NCBI GenBank assembly: GCA_002428415.1
Contig: DIWI01000048.1
Span: forward strand, 1-18,745
Length of the DNA stretch: 18,745 nucleotides
DNA from: Clostridiaceae bacterium UBA6110
GTDB taxonomy: Bacteria; Bacillota; Clostridia; Clostridiales; Clostridiaceae
Reading direction: 5' to 3'
The notes under the pieces are model-generated. The model was not told where the DNA came from, did not search any database, and saw nothing but the letters and a program-made list of their open reading frames with translations. Shown here in pieces: positions 7,843 to 14,612 of the stretch. Numbering within the stretch: the first letter of the stretch is position 1; each line of letters starts with the position of its first letter. Made by a program: the position numbers and the translations under genes.

Positions 7843-8928
7843 TTAACTTCTTGTTTTTTCGAAAGCAGCGGTAAGTTTAGCCAAAGCAATATCTCCGACT
7901 TCGCTGGTGCTTGAGTTCCCACCCAGGTCCGGCGTGAGTGTCTTTCCCTCGGTCAGAACCTGCTCAATTACATCAATGATCATTTTGCCCCAGTCTTCAT
8001 GACCGAAAAAATCAAGCATCTGACTGGCTGACCAGATTGAAGCCAGCGGGTCTGCAATATTCTTACCGGCAATATCCGGTGCAGAACCGTGTATAGGTTC
8101 AAACATGGATGGGAACTTTCGTTCCGGATTGATATTGGCTCCTGCAGCCAATCCCATTCCGCCAGCGATTGCTGCCCCGAGGTCTGTAAGGATATCACCG
8201 AAGAGATTTGAAGTGACGATGATTTCAAACCTTTGAGGCTGTTTGACAAAGAACATGCTGGCAGCATCAACCAGAAGCGAATATGTTTTTACATCAGGAT
8301 ATTCTCTGCCTATCTCATTGAAAATCTGATCCCAAAAAACCATGCTGTAGTTAAGGGCGTTAGCTTTGCTTATGTTTGTAAGAGTCTTCTTTTCTCTTCG
8401 TGCCAGTTCATAGGCGTATCTTATGACACGTTCGCAGCCGACCCTCGAGAATACTGCATTTTGTATGACGACCTCATTTGGCTTGCCCTTATAAAGCCAG
8501 TTTCCTGAGCCTGCATATTCTCCCTCGCTGTTTTCACGAACAACAATCATATCTATATCTTCTTTTTTGACGTCAGTAAGTGGACAGGGTGCACCCTCCA
8601 GAAGCTTTATAGGGCGAAGATTGATATACTGGTCAAAGCTTTTACGAATAATAAGCAGCAGGTCCCAGAGGGAAATATGGTCCGGGACACCCGGAGCACC
8701 TACGGCTCCAAGATATATGGCGTCAAATTCCTTGAGTTTATCGATCCCATCTTTTGGCATCATGAAGCCAGTCTCAAGGTAGTATTCGCAGCCCCAGGGG
8801 AAATATGTGAAATCGAAGCAGAATGTTCCGTCAAGCTCAGATACCTTTTTCAGGACCTTCACTCCCTCTTCAATGACCTCAGGACCGATACCATCTCCGG
8901 GAATAACTGCAATTTTGTAAGTTTTCAT
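7843..8928 (-). CDS. Tartrate/D-malate dehydrogenase (TtuC/DmlA family)
   Basis: This is a 361-residue cytoplasmic member of the isocitrate/isopropylmalate dehydrogenase superfamily. It oxidises and decarboxylates a D-malate-type 2-hydroxyacid with NAD and a divalent metal. Visible features are G-D-G-I-G-P-E (11-17), the VPDHISLW block (81-88) characteristic of the tartrate/D-malate branch, Arg95, Arg105 and Arg131 for the substrate carboxylates, ENSEGEYAG (132-140), Lys188 in I-S-K-A-N, and metal-binding Asp221, Asp245 and Asp249. E-P-I-H-G-S-A-P-D-I-A-G-K (277-289) lines the cofactor site. Length is normal for the family. AAAGGAG lies seven bases before the ATG. D-malate to pyruvate plus CO2 is the likely reaction, but tartrate or 3-isopropylmalate activity cannot be excluded. 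No leu genes are adjacent, which argues against leucine synthesis. Arg codon use (CGT/CGA/AGA mixed) differs from the AGG-rich operon next to it. Confidence 0.88.
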   Translation of the reverse strand: MKTYKIAVIPGDGIGPEVIEEGVKVLKKVSELDGTFCFDFTYFPWGCEYYLETGFMMPKDGIDKLKEFDAIYLGAVGAPGVPDHISLWDLLLIIRKSFDQYINLRPIKLLEGAPCPLTDVKKEDIDMIVVRENSEGEYAGSGNWLYKGKPNEVVIQNAVFSRVGCERVIRYAYELARREKKTLTNISKANALNYSMVFWDQIFNEIGREYPDVKTYSLLVDAASMFFVKQPQRFEIIVTSNLFGDILTDLGAAIAGGMGLAAGANINPERKFPSMFEPIHGSAPDIAGKNIADPLASIWSASQMLDFFGHEDWGKMIIDVIEQVLTEGKTLTPDLGGNSSTSEVGDIALAKLTAAFEKTRS

Positions 8929-9413
8929 AATTGACTCCTTTTGTTATGATTATCCGACTCTGAGTAACTCGGATTAAATAATTAAAGTTGCAAAAATCGC
9001 TAGTAATGTGTTCGAAGGATAGTTTAGCTCCTGGCCACGCGGCAGTTAGGCGAATTTAGTAATTGGGCATCTTTGGTAAGTTATGCCAGTTCAAGGTGAG
9101 TTGGGAAGTATCATGCCTGCGTTTTATAAATCAAGCGTAGCAGAATACAAATTTTAAAGCAATAAATGTTGAACCTGATGATAACCAAGTATACAGAATG
9201 GTTAGCGTGGATGAGGAACCATCTTTTTGATCAATATGTTTGTTTTTAATGGCATAACAGGTTAAAGCATGATGTCACCTGAGTGAAGACTACCGAACAC
9301 TAGGGGTGAAATGACCAGATGGAGGATTACTTGGATGGCTATCCCAGTTCAATTGACTCATAACAATAGAAATCACAAAATTCAATTATATAAAATTTAA
9401 ATTGCCAGAACCC
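8929..9413. other. Gene-free intergenic stretch between divergent genes
   Basis: About 540 bases separate the divergent dehydrogenase (ATG at 8928) and ccdA (ATG at 9473). The two ends hold the dyad at 8952-8974 and the sigma-A promoter at 9414-9442. In the middle I find only very short open frames on either strand, such as one of about 27 codons from ATG 9166 and one of about 28 codons near 9312. Neither has a good RBS or a recognisable product. The composition is less biased than a normal promoter region, so this may be a decayed gene or insertion, but no family can be named. Confidence 0.4.
8952..8974. promoter_or_regulatory. Candidate operator upstream of the dehydrogenase gene
   Basis: The interrupted dyad ATCCGA-N11-TCGGAT lies 24-46 bases upstream of the minus-strand ATG at 8928. 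A poor -10-like GATAAT overlaps its downstream arm on the minus strand, with no good -35. Its position fits a repressor or activator site for the gene; no cognate regulator is in the window. Confidence 0.35.
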
Positions 9414-9442
9414 TTCACAAGTCGCCTGGATTTACCTATAAT
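9414..9442 (+). promoter_or_regulatory. Sigma-A promoter of ccdA-tlpA
   Basis: TTCACA (9414-9419), a 17-base spacer and a perfect TATAAT (9437-9442) match the -35/-10 consensus in 11 of 12 positions. It lies 30 bases before the ccdA start codon at 9473, giving a leader of roughly 20-25 bases with AAGGA at 9461-9465. Confidence 0.75.
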
Positions 9443-9472
9443 GAAGTTAATCATAAAGCGAAGGATTTAAAG

Positions 9473-10138
9473 ATGGATTATTTGATTTCGTTCCTCGAAG
9501 GGACAATAACGTTCATATCCCCATGCCTCCTCCCAATGCTGCCGATATACATATCGTATTTCGCAGGACAGGAAGAAGGTAAAAGCAAGCCAATAGTCAA
9601 TGCGCTCGGATTCGTTCTGGGATTTTCAATTGTGTTCACCACCCTTGGTGCCCTTGCAGGAAGCATAGGAAGCCTCCTTGTCAGGTACGGGAGGGTCCTT
9701 GACATAGTTGCAGGTTCCATTATCATACTGTTCGGACTGAGCTATCTTGGTCTGTTCAGGATATCCCTCTTCAACAGGGGGATGAGGTCGGGTGGAAAAG
9801 ACCCTGGCAAGGGATTCCTGTCATCTGTGCTTTTCGGAATGGCATTCTCAATAGGATGGACACCTTGCCTCGGTACGTTCCTGGGCTCTGCACTTATGCT
9901 TGCAGCTTCCAAAGGAAGCGCAGTAAAGGGAATAATGATGCTTGCAAGCTACTCGGTGGGACTTGGGATTCCGTTCATACTGAGCGCAATCCTCATAGAC
10001 AGCCTCAAGGGTGCCTTTGACTTCATCAAGAGGCACTACAGAACAGTTGAGATAGTATCAGGTGTACTGCTCATTACATTAGGAATCATGATGGTGACTG
10101 GATATCTTGGAAGACTCCTTTCGCTGATGTCATTTTGA
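9473..10138 (+). CDS. ccdA: CcdA-type thiol-disulfide transmembrane electron carrier
   Basis: This is a 221-residue integral membrane protein of the CcdA/DsbD-beta family. It moves reducing equivalents from cytoplasmic thioredoxin across the membrane to an extracytoplasmic thioredoxin-like partner. The two redox cysteines sit in the two conserved Pro-flanked motifs: I-S-P-C18-L-L-P near the first helix and G-W-T-P-C132-L-G in the fourth. About six hydrophobic segments are visible (roughly 5-30, 44-66, 74-98, 116-141, 151-170, 190-212), and the size is normal. AAGGA lies seven bases before the ATG. The tlpA-like gene follows after 19 bases and shares its promoter, so the two products almost certainly form a redox couple. 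No cytochrome c maturation genes (resB/resC) are present here, so the pair may serve general extracytoplasmic disulfide reduction. Confidence 0.92.
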   Translation: MDYLISFLEGTITFISPCLLPMLPIYISYFAGQEEGKSKPIVNALGFVLGFSIVFTTLGALAGSIGSLLVRYGRVLDIVAGSIIILFGLSYLGLFRISLFNRGMRSGGKDPGKGFLSSVLFGMAFSIGWTPCLGTFLGSALMLAASKGSAVKGIMMLASYSVGLGIPFILSAILIDSLKGAFDFIKRHYRTVEIVSGVLLITLGIMMVTGYLGRLLSLMSF

Positions 10139-10157
10139 TTGGAAGGGAATTGATATT

Positions 10158-10736
10158 ATGGATAAAAAAGTTAAAGCACTCCTTAGTGTGCTTCTGTTGG
10201 TCCTTGTAATAGGAGGAGCATATGCGGGATATAAGGTCCTCAGTAAGGGGAATGCCCCTCAGCCGACTCAGCCCACACAGTCGACTTCCGGAAGCGAGAC
10301 TGAAGAGAAGACACCTGCCCCGGACTTCAGGGTGTTTGACGGTTCGGGCAAAGAGGTTAGGTTGTCTGATTTCAAGGGAGAGATAGTCGTGCTTAACTTC
10401 TGGGCTTCATGGTGCCCGCCCTGCAAGGAAGAGATGCCATACTTCCAGAAGGCCTACGAGAAGTACGGAGACAGGGTGAAATTCATGATGCTTGACCTTG
10501 TTGACGGAAGCCGCGAGACAAAGGCTACAGGTCAGAAATTCATTGCAGACAACAAGTACACATTCCCGGTCTATTATGACACCAACTCGGATGCTGCAAT
10601 AAAGTACGGTATAAGCTCCATTCCGACAACGGTATTCATAGACAAGGAAGGGAACGTAGTGACAGGCTATGTGGGCTCAGTAAGCGGACTTGAGGACATC
10701 ACTGCAGTCTTAGACATGATGCTTAAGGGCAATTAA
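10158..10736 (+). CDS. Membrane-anchored TlpA/ResA-like thioredoxin
   Basis: This is a 192-residue protein with an N-terminal signal-anchor (K-K-V-K, then a hydrophobic stretch at about 7-25) and no lipobox cysteine. A Pro/Gln/Thr/Ser-rich linker (about 31-53) and an extracytoplasmic thioredoxin fold follow. The active site is W-A-S-W-C86-P-P-C89, with the conserved cis-Pro in S-I-P156-T-T. The N-terminal 'APDF...G.EV.LSDFKG' pattern places it in the AhpC-TSA/Redoxin TlpA-ResA group. These proteins reduce disulfides in exported substrates using electrons from CcdA, which is encoded immediately upstream on the same transcript. The active site has the CPPC dipeptide typical of ResA/TlpA reductants. 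The RBS is AAGGGA about ten bases before the ATG. The target protein is not identifiable from the window. Confidence 0.9.
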   Translation: MDKKVKALLSVLLLVLVIGGAYAGYKVLSKGNAPQPTQPTQSTSGSETEEKTPAPDFRVFDGSGKEVRLSDFKGEIVVLNFWASWCPPCKEEMPYFQKAYEKYGDRVKFMMLDLVDGSRETKATGQKFIADNKYTFPVYYDTNSDAAIKYGISSIPTTVFIDKEGNVVTGYVGSVSGLEDITAVLDMMLKGN

Positions 10737-10794
10737 GTAGTTGAATCAAAATTCAGAACTAAATGCATGGCAACAGACTTTAAAGAGTGAATAA

Positions 10795-10840
10795 ACAGAA
10801 GGTAAGCTCTCCATACCGGAAAGCTTGCCTTCTGTTTTTT
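10795..10840 (+). terminator. Rho-independent terminator after tlpA (copy 1 of a repeated stem-loop)
   Basis: ACAGAAGGTAAGCT (10795-10808) pairs with AGCTTGCCTTCTGT (10822-10835) over 14 positions with one T-G wobble, around a 13-base loop CTCCATACCGGAA, and is followed by six T. A near copy with the same loop lies at 16708-16746. Confidence 0.9.
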
Positions 10841-11046
10841 GATTACAACTTTTTGTGTTTTTAAATTATTAAAGTGATTTCATTCAACCTTTCAGTGCTT
10901 TCAAAATTATTATTTGCATTCTGAGAAACCAATGAAAATGTGTAGTAAAATACAACATAATGGGTAATTTACTGTAAATGATGATTTTGATATCAGGATA
11001 ATTTATTTTCAGATATTATAGAATCATTTGGGGGGAAGGCAATAAT
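10841..11046 (+). other. Upstream region of the sigma-54 activator gene
   Basis: This AT-rich 206-base stretch lies between the tlpA terminator and the activator. It holds the UAS-like dyad at 10941-10957, a 13-base palindrome ATTTACTGTAAAT at 10967-10979, and a very strong RBS (GGGGGGAAGG, about 11030-11039). No convincing sigma-A promoter or sigma-54 -24/-12 element was found; a weak -10-like CATAAT lies at 10955-10960. Confidence 0.45.
10941..10957 (+). promoter_or_regulatory. UAS-like dyad upstream of the activator gene
   Basis: TGTAG-TAAAATA-CAACA has the same 5-7-5 layout as the site TGTAG-CTAAAAA-CTACA at 12479-12495 and matches nine of its ten arm bases. It lies 90 bases before the activator's start codon, so autoregulation by the encoded Fis-type activator is plausible. 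Confidence 0.45.
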
Positions 11047-12462
11047 ATGATCAGGCATGATAGCTGGTTGAATTCTGATGAACTGAGCAAGGAACTGATG
11101 GAATTTTATATGAATGAAGCACTGGAAAACGTTGGCTCTGTTGCTATTATCGATAAGGACTTCAGGATGGTCTACATAAATGACAAGTATGCTGATTCAT
11201 TGGGGATAGACAAGCTTAAGTCGCTGGGAAAGCCTGTCAGCGAGGTAATCGACAATACGAACATGACAAATGTTGCAAGAACCGGACATCCGGAGCTTGG
11301 CGTCCTTTATTCAAGAAATGGAGTTAATTTTATCATCAATAAGTTCCCGTTGACTAAGGATGGAGAATTTATGGGGATAGTCGGTATATCGACCTTTCAA
11401 GATGATGAGAAGGTGGCTTCCTTAAGGGTAAGGCTTGATAATTTAAGCAAAGAGCTGAATTACTATAAAGAAAAGAATCATAGACAAAATGCAGCAAAAT
11501 ACAGTATCGACGATATCATATCAAAGAATGAAACAATGTTGCATTTAAAGTCACTTGTTTATAAGGTGGCTTCAACTAAATCTACAGTGCTGATATCTGG
11601 TGAAAGTGGAACCGGAAAAGAGCTGTTTGCACATTCACTGCATGCCTTGAGCAACAGGTCAAACATGCCATTTCAAAGGATCAATTGTTCAACAATACCG
11701 GAAAACCTAATCGAGTCTGAACTATTCGGATATGAAAAAGGGTCATTTACAGGTGCGCTGAAAGAAGGAAAATTGGGTGAGTTTGAAGTAGCGAATGGAG
11801 GCACAATCATGATGGACGAAGTAGATTCTCTTCCATTGGCTCTCCAGTCAAAGCTCCTTAGAGTATTGCAGGAAAAGGAAATCAGGAGAATTGGTGGAAA
11901 AGAGACCATTGATATTGATGTTAGGATGATTTTCACTACGAACAAAGACCTTCTTAATATGGTAAATCGTGGAGAATTCAGGGAAGACCTTTATTACAGG
12001 ATAAATGTATTGAATATTGCGATTCCACCGCTTAGGGAGAGAAAGGAAGATATTCCTGGCATTGTTGACAGGTTCATCCATAAATTCAATCAGGAGCTGG
12101 GGATGAGAGTGACAGGCATAACTTCGGAAGCGATAAAGCTATTGATGTCCTACTCATGGCCGGGAAACATCAGAGAATTGGAAAACCATATCGAAAGGGC
12201 ATTCATCTATTCGCCAGGTGGCATGCTCGGAGTAGAGCATTTCAATTTGAATAACTTTGTGCCTGTTGAAACAAGCAATGAAAAAGCAGCAGTCTTGAAT
12301 ACTGATGGCAGAAAGCTCAAGGATATTGTCAGTGAAGTTGAAAAAAAAGCTATTATTGAGGCCATGACTAAATTTAGCGGAAATAAGAAAAGGGCGGCAG
12401 AAGCACTTGGTGTTGATCGAAGTGTATTTTATGAAAAAATGAAAAAATATGAAATAACATAA
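11047..12462 (+). CDS. PAS-domain sigma-54-dependent transcriptional activator
   Basis: This 471-residue enhancer-binding protein activates RNA polymerase carrying sigma-54. An N-terminal PAS-like sensor domain spans about 20-118 (I-I-D-K-D-F-R-M-V-Y-I-N, then the G-I-V-G-I-S strand). A coiled-coil-like linker follows at about 122-145. The AAA+ domain has Walker A G-E-S-G-T-G-K-E (185-192), the sigma-54 contact loop as G-S-F-T-G-A (232-237, a Ser variant of GAFTGA), Walker B I-M-M-D-E (254-258) and the R-E-D-L-Y-Y-R-I-N region (312-320). The C terminus is a Fis-type HTH (about 437-470, K-K-R-A-A-E-A-L-G-V). There is no response-regulator receiver domain, so a small ligand sensed by PAS is the likely signal. 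It is followed by its terminator and then by a sigma-54 promoter driving the BKACE operon, which is almost certainly its target. The RBS is very strong (GGGGGGAAGG). Confidence 0.94.
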   Translation: MIRHDSWLNSDELSKELMEFYMNEALENVGSVAIIDKDFRMVYINDKYADSLGIDKLKSLGKPVSEVIDNTNMTNVARTGHPELGVLYSRNGVNFIINKFPLTKDGEFMGIVGISTFQDDEKVASLRVRLDNLSKELNYYKEKNHRQNAAKYSIDDIISKNETMLHLKSLVYKVASTKSTVLISGESGTGKELFAHSLHALSNRSNMPFQRINCSTIPENLIESELFGYEKGSFTGALKEGKLGEFEVANGGTIMMDEVDSLPLALQSKLLRVLQEKEIRRIGGKETIDIDVRMIFTTNKDLLNMVNRGEFREDLYYRINVLNIAIPPLRERKEDIPGIVDRFIHKFNQELGMRVTGITSEAIKLLMSYSWPGNIRELENHIERAFIYSPGGMLGVEHFNLNNFVPVETSNEKAAVLNTDGRKLKDIVSEVEKKAIIEAMTKFSGNKKRAAEALGVDRSVFYEKMKKYEIT

Positions 12463-12478
12463 TAAGAAAATCTGCCTA

Positions 12479-12516
12479 TGTAGCTAAAAACTACACACAT
12501 GAGGCTTTAAGCTACA
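12479..12516 (+). promoter_or_regulatory. Tandem upstream activating sites for the sigma-54 activator
   Basis: Two 17-base dyads share a 5-7-5 layout: TGTAG-CTAAAAA-CTACA (12479-12495, perfect arms) and TGAGG-CTTTAAG-CTACA (12500-12516, identical right arm, three of five in the left). Their starts are 21 bases apart, two helical turns, so dimers would bind the same DNA face. They end about 60 bases before the -24 element, a normal enhancer distance. Confidence 0.7.
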
Positions 12517-12550
12517 TGGAATTCAAAAAATAGAGCAAAAACAGATAAAA

Positions 12551-12574
12551 AAGCCTGATTTTCAGGTTTTTTTT
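12551..12574 (+). terminator. Rho-independent terminator of the activator gene
   Basis: AAGCCTGA (12551-12558) and TCAGGTTT (12562-12569) form an 8-bp stem with one G-T pair and a 3-base loop, running into a T-tract ending at 12574. It lies between the activating sites and the promoter, and so insulates the operon from readthrough. Confidence 0.8.
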
Positions 12575-12576
12575 AG

Positions 12577-12593
12577 TTGGCACAGATATTGCT
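12577..12593 (+). promoter_or_regulatory. Sigma-54 (-24/-12) promoter of the BKACE operon
   Basis: TTGGCAC-AGATA-TTGCT matches the sigma-54 consensus TGGCAC(G)-N-TTGC(A/T), with GG and GC at the invariant -24 and -12 positions and correct spacing. Transcription would start near 12603, leaving a leader of about 60 bases before the ATG at 12663. Confidence 0.92.
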
Positions 12594-12662
12594 AATCAAT
12601 AAGTAAGATCAAGAAAACGTTTTTAGCTGTTAATTTTAAAATTGATTATCAAGGAGGATAAA

Positions 12663-13541
12663 ATGGCAAAGAAGATTATCGTTACCGTAGCTCCAAGTAG
12701 TAATTTCCAGGGCAAGGAGGCAAATCCGGCAATCCCAGAACAGCCACAGGAGGTAGCGCAGGCAACATATGATGCATATAATGCAGGAGCATCCATAGTT
12801 CACTTCCATTCAAGGGACAGACAGGGCATTCCAACGAATGACCGCAATGTGATCATTGAAACTGTTCAGGAGATCAGATCCAGGTGCAGGGACATCATAA
12901 TACAGCCAAGTGTGGCACCTGCAAACAGACCTGACCGGATAAACACTGCTGATGACGGCCTCAGCTCACTTGACGTAGGAGCTGAAATGGCATCCCTTGA
13001 CTGCGGGCTAGTTGTAATCCCTTCAAGGGTACCTGATATGGAGGGGCCTGACAGGATAATAGGCTGGACCAGGAGATGGCTCGTCGAGACCGCTACAAAG
13101 ATGAAGGAGCTCGGTATCAAGCCTGAAATGGAGATATTCAATGACGCTCAGCTTGAAGATGCCATCAATCTCCTTGTAAAGCCTGGCCTGATCATTGGCA
13201 ACCCAACCTTCACGTTTGTCATGAACATGAAGACAAGCCAGGGTGGAGTTGAGTGGAGCATGGAGAATTTGGCTCACTTTGTAAGGAAAACACCACCGGG
13301 ATCCATGTTCGGGACCATGGGAGTAGGAGCAAGCCAGTATTTCGCAACGCTTGGTTCGCTGCTCTATGGCGGAAATATCAGAGTAGGCTTTGAGGACAAC
13401 ATATACTACCGCAAAGGCGAACTTGCGACAAGCAATGCTCAGCTGGTAGAGCGTATCGTAAAGGTGGCCCGTGACCTTGGCTATGAAATAGCATCGCCTG
13501 ATGAAGCAAGGGAAATGATGGGAATCACCAAGAGGCTTTAG
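12663..13541 (+). CDS. Beta-keto acid cleavage enzyme (BKACE, DUF849)
   Basis: A TTG at 12642 keeps the frame open, but the start is ATG 12663, which has a perfect AAGGAGG five bases upstream and gives the usual M-A-K-K-I-I-V-T-V-A N terminus. The 292-residue product is a TIM-barrel Zn enzyme. Metal ligands are H47 and H49 in V-H-F-H-S-R-D and E244 in G-F-E-D-N, in the same places as in the lysine-fermentation enzyme Kce. The family reaction is a 3-keto acid plus acetyl-CoA giving acetoacetate plus a new acyl-CoA. The substrate is not readable from sequence. No kamA, kal or kdd genes are nearby, so 3-keto-5-aminohexanoate is unlikely. The hydroxyacid dehydrogenase next door should supply the keto acid, and the Ptb/Buk-type pair should consume the acyl-CoA. 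It is the first gene after the sigma-54 promoter. Confidence 0.9.
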   Translation: MAKKIIVTVAPSSNFQGKEANPAIPEQPQEVAQATYDAYNAGASIVHFHSRDRQGIPTNDRNVIIETVQEIRSRCRDIIIQPSVAPANRPDRINTADDGLSSLDVGAEMASLDCGLVVIPSRVPDMEGPDRIIGWTRRWLVETATKMKELGIKPEMEIFNDAQLEDAINLLVKPGLIIGNPTFTFVMNMKTSQGGVEWSMENLAHFVRKTPPGSMFGTMGVGASQYFATLGSLLYGGNIRVGFEDNIYYRKGELATSNAQLVERIVKVARDLGYEIASPDEAREMMGITKRL

Positions 13542-13551
13542 GCTTTTTTCA

Positions 13552-13581
13552 TCCACACCGATGTTTGATCATCGGTGTGGA
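13552..13581 (+). other. Intercistronic stem-loop without a U-tract
   Basis: TCCACACCGATG (13552-13563) and CATCGGTGTGGA (13570-13581) form a perfect 12-bp stem around a 6-base loop, 10 bases after the BKACE stop. What follows is ACTGCATAAG, not a T-run. It is probably a 3' stabiliser or processing site that sets BKACE mRNA levels apart from the downstream genes, not a terminator. Confidence 0.6.
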
Positions 13582-13642
13582 CTGCATAAGTTATAGTTTC
13601 CATGCTTCTATTCAAAAAAATACGTAATGGGTGGTTGTCAAA

Positions 13643-14584
13643 ATGAATTTGAATGATATTAAAAAGGTTGCATGTGTAGGGGTAGGGACAATTGGAGCAA
13701 GCTGGGCAACATTATATTTATGGAAGGGATTCGATGTTGTAATACAGGACATTAGTGATGAGGCGTTGGAGAGTGCAAAAAGACTTATTTCTTCCAACTT
13801 CAAATTCCTTGAGGAAAAAGGGCTTTTAACTGCTGAGTCACGAAAAAAAGCAGAAGGCAAAGCCATATATACGGTTGATCTGAAGGAAGCTTTGACAGAT
13901 GCCCAGTTTATCCAGGAATCTGCCTTTGAAAGCTATGAGGTCAAGCGAAATATAGTACGCGAAATGGATGAGTATGCTCCGGATGCTATTTATGCTACCA
14001 GCACCTCAGGTCTTTTGGTAAGTGAAATACAGAAATTGTCCAGGAACCCAGAAAGATGCATAACAGCTCATCCGTTCAATCCTCCGCATTTATTGCCACT
14101 GGTCGAGCTGGTTAGGGGCAAAGAAACAAGTGAAGAGACAGTGCTGCTGTGCTATGACTTCTACAAATCAATCGGTAAGGAACCAATCATAATAAACAAG
14201 GAAATTCCGGGTCACGTCGCAAGCCGTATCCAAATGGCATTATGGAGAGAATGTGCGGACCTGGTCATGAATGGAGTCTGTTCAGTGAAGGATGTAGATG
14301 CCGCATGCTGCTACGGACCAGGGCTCCGATGGGCTTTGATGGGACCGCATCTGGTCTGGGACCTGTCGAATCCGAAAGGTATTGCCGCTACTATTCAACA
14401 CATTGGACCTCAGATGAATGTCTGGCTGCCAGACATGGCCAATTGGGAGAAGCTTCCTGAGGGCATAGGAGACATAATAGCCGAGGGGCTCAAAGAGGAA
14501 ACTGCAAACACCACACCTGGTGAATTGAAGGCATGGCGCGATGATAAGCTTGTTGAAATACTGAAGCAGGTGGGCAAGCTTTAG
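13643..14584 (+). CDS. 3-hydroxyacid/3-hydroxyacyl-CoA dehydrogenase, carnitine dehydrogenase-like
   Basis: A GTG at 13631 is in frame, but GGGTGG (13629-13634) sits eight bases before ATG 13643, which gives the expected N terminus. The product has 313 residues. An NAD-binding Rossmann domain carries G-V-G-T-I-G (13-18). The catalytic region has S122 in T-S-T-S-G, H143 in H-P-F-N-P-P and E155. The C-terminal domain has the G-P-G-L-R-W-A-x-x-G-P block. This block and the H-P-F-N-P-P-H-L-L-P-L-V-E run are typical of the lambda-crystallin/L-gulonate/L-carnitine dehydrogenase branch, which oxidises free 3-hydroxy acids, more than of the butyryl pathway enzyme Hbd. In this operon it should make the 3-keto acid that BKACE cleaves. 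L-carnitine is one candidate substrate, but no specificity residue was tested. Arg codons are CGN/AGA-rich, unlike the flanking AGG-rich genes. Confidence 0.87.
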   Translation: MNLNDIKKVACVGVGTIGASWATLYLWKGFDVVIQDISDEALESAKRLISSNFKFLEEKGLLTAESRKKAEGKAIYTVDLKEALTDAQFIQESAFESYEVKRNIVREMDEYAPDAIYATSTSGLLVSEIQKLSRNPERCITAHPFNPPHLLPLVELVRGKETSEETVLLCYDFYKSIGKEPIIINKEIPGHVASRIQMALWRECADLVMNGVCSVKDVDAACCYGPGLRWALMGPHLVWDLSNPKGIAATIQHIGPQMNVWLPDMANWEKLPEGIGDIIAEGLKEETANTTPGELKAWRDDKLVEILKQVGKL

Positions 14585-14612
14585 CTGTTAGACAAAGAGT
14601 ATGGAGGTTAAT

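Noticed and set aside
9166..9249. Small open frame of about 27 codons in the intergenic stretch
   Set aside because: No RBS, no homology recognised and no partner frame; chance is sufficient explanation.
9402..9407. TTGCCA as -35 of the ccdA promoter
   Set aside because: It is 29 bases from TATAAT, too far; TTCACA at 9414-9419 has the correct 17-base spacing.
10967..10979. Palindrome ATTTACTGTAAAT upstream of the activator
   Set aside because: Short and AT-rich; it could be an operator, but it has no second copy or clear placement, so it is mentioned only in the region entry.
12642..12662. TTG start for BKACE
   Set aside because: The perfect AAGGAGG lies inside this extension and serves ATG 12663, which gives the family N terminus.
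12663..13541. BKACE as 3-keto-5-aminohexanoate cleavage enzyme (Kce) of lysine fermentation
   Set aside because: No lysine aminomutase, 3,5-diaminohexanoate dehydrogenase or ammonia-lyase genes are adjacent, and the partner dehydrogenase is of the hydroxyacid type.
13631..13642. GTG start for the hydroxyacid dehydrogenase
   Set aside because: No RBS upstream of the GTG; GGGTGG overlaps it and is well spaced for ATG 13643.
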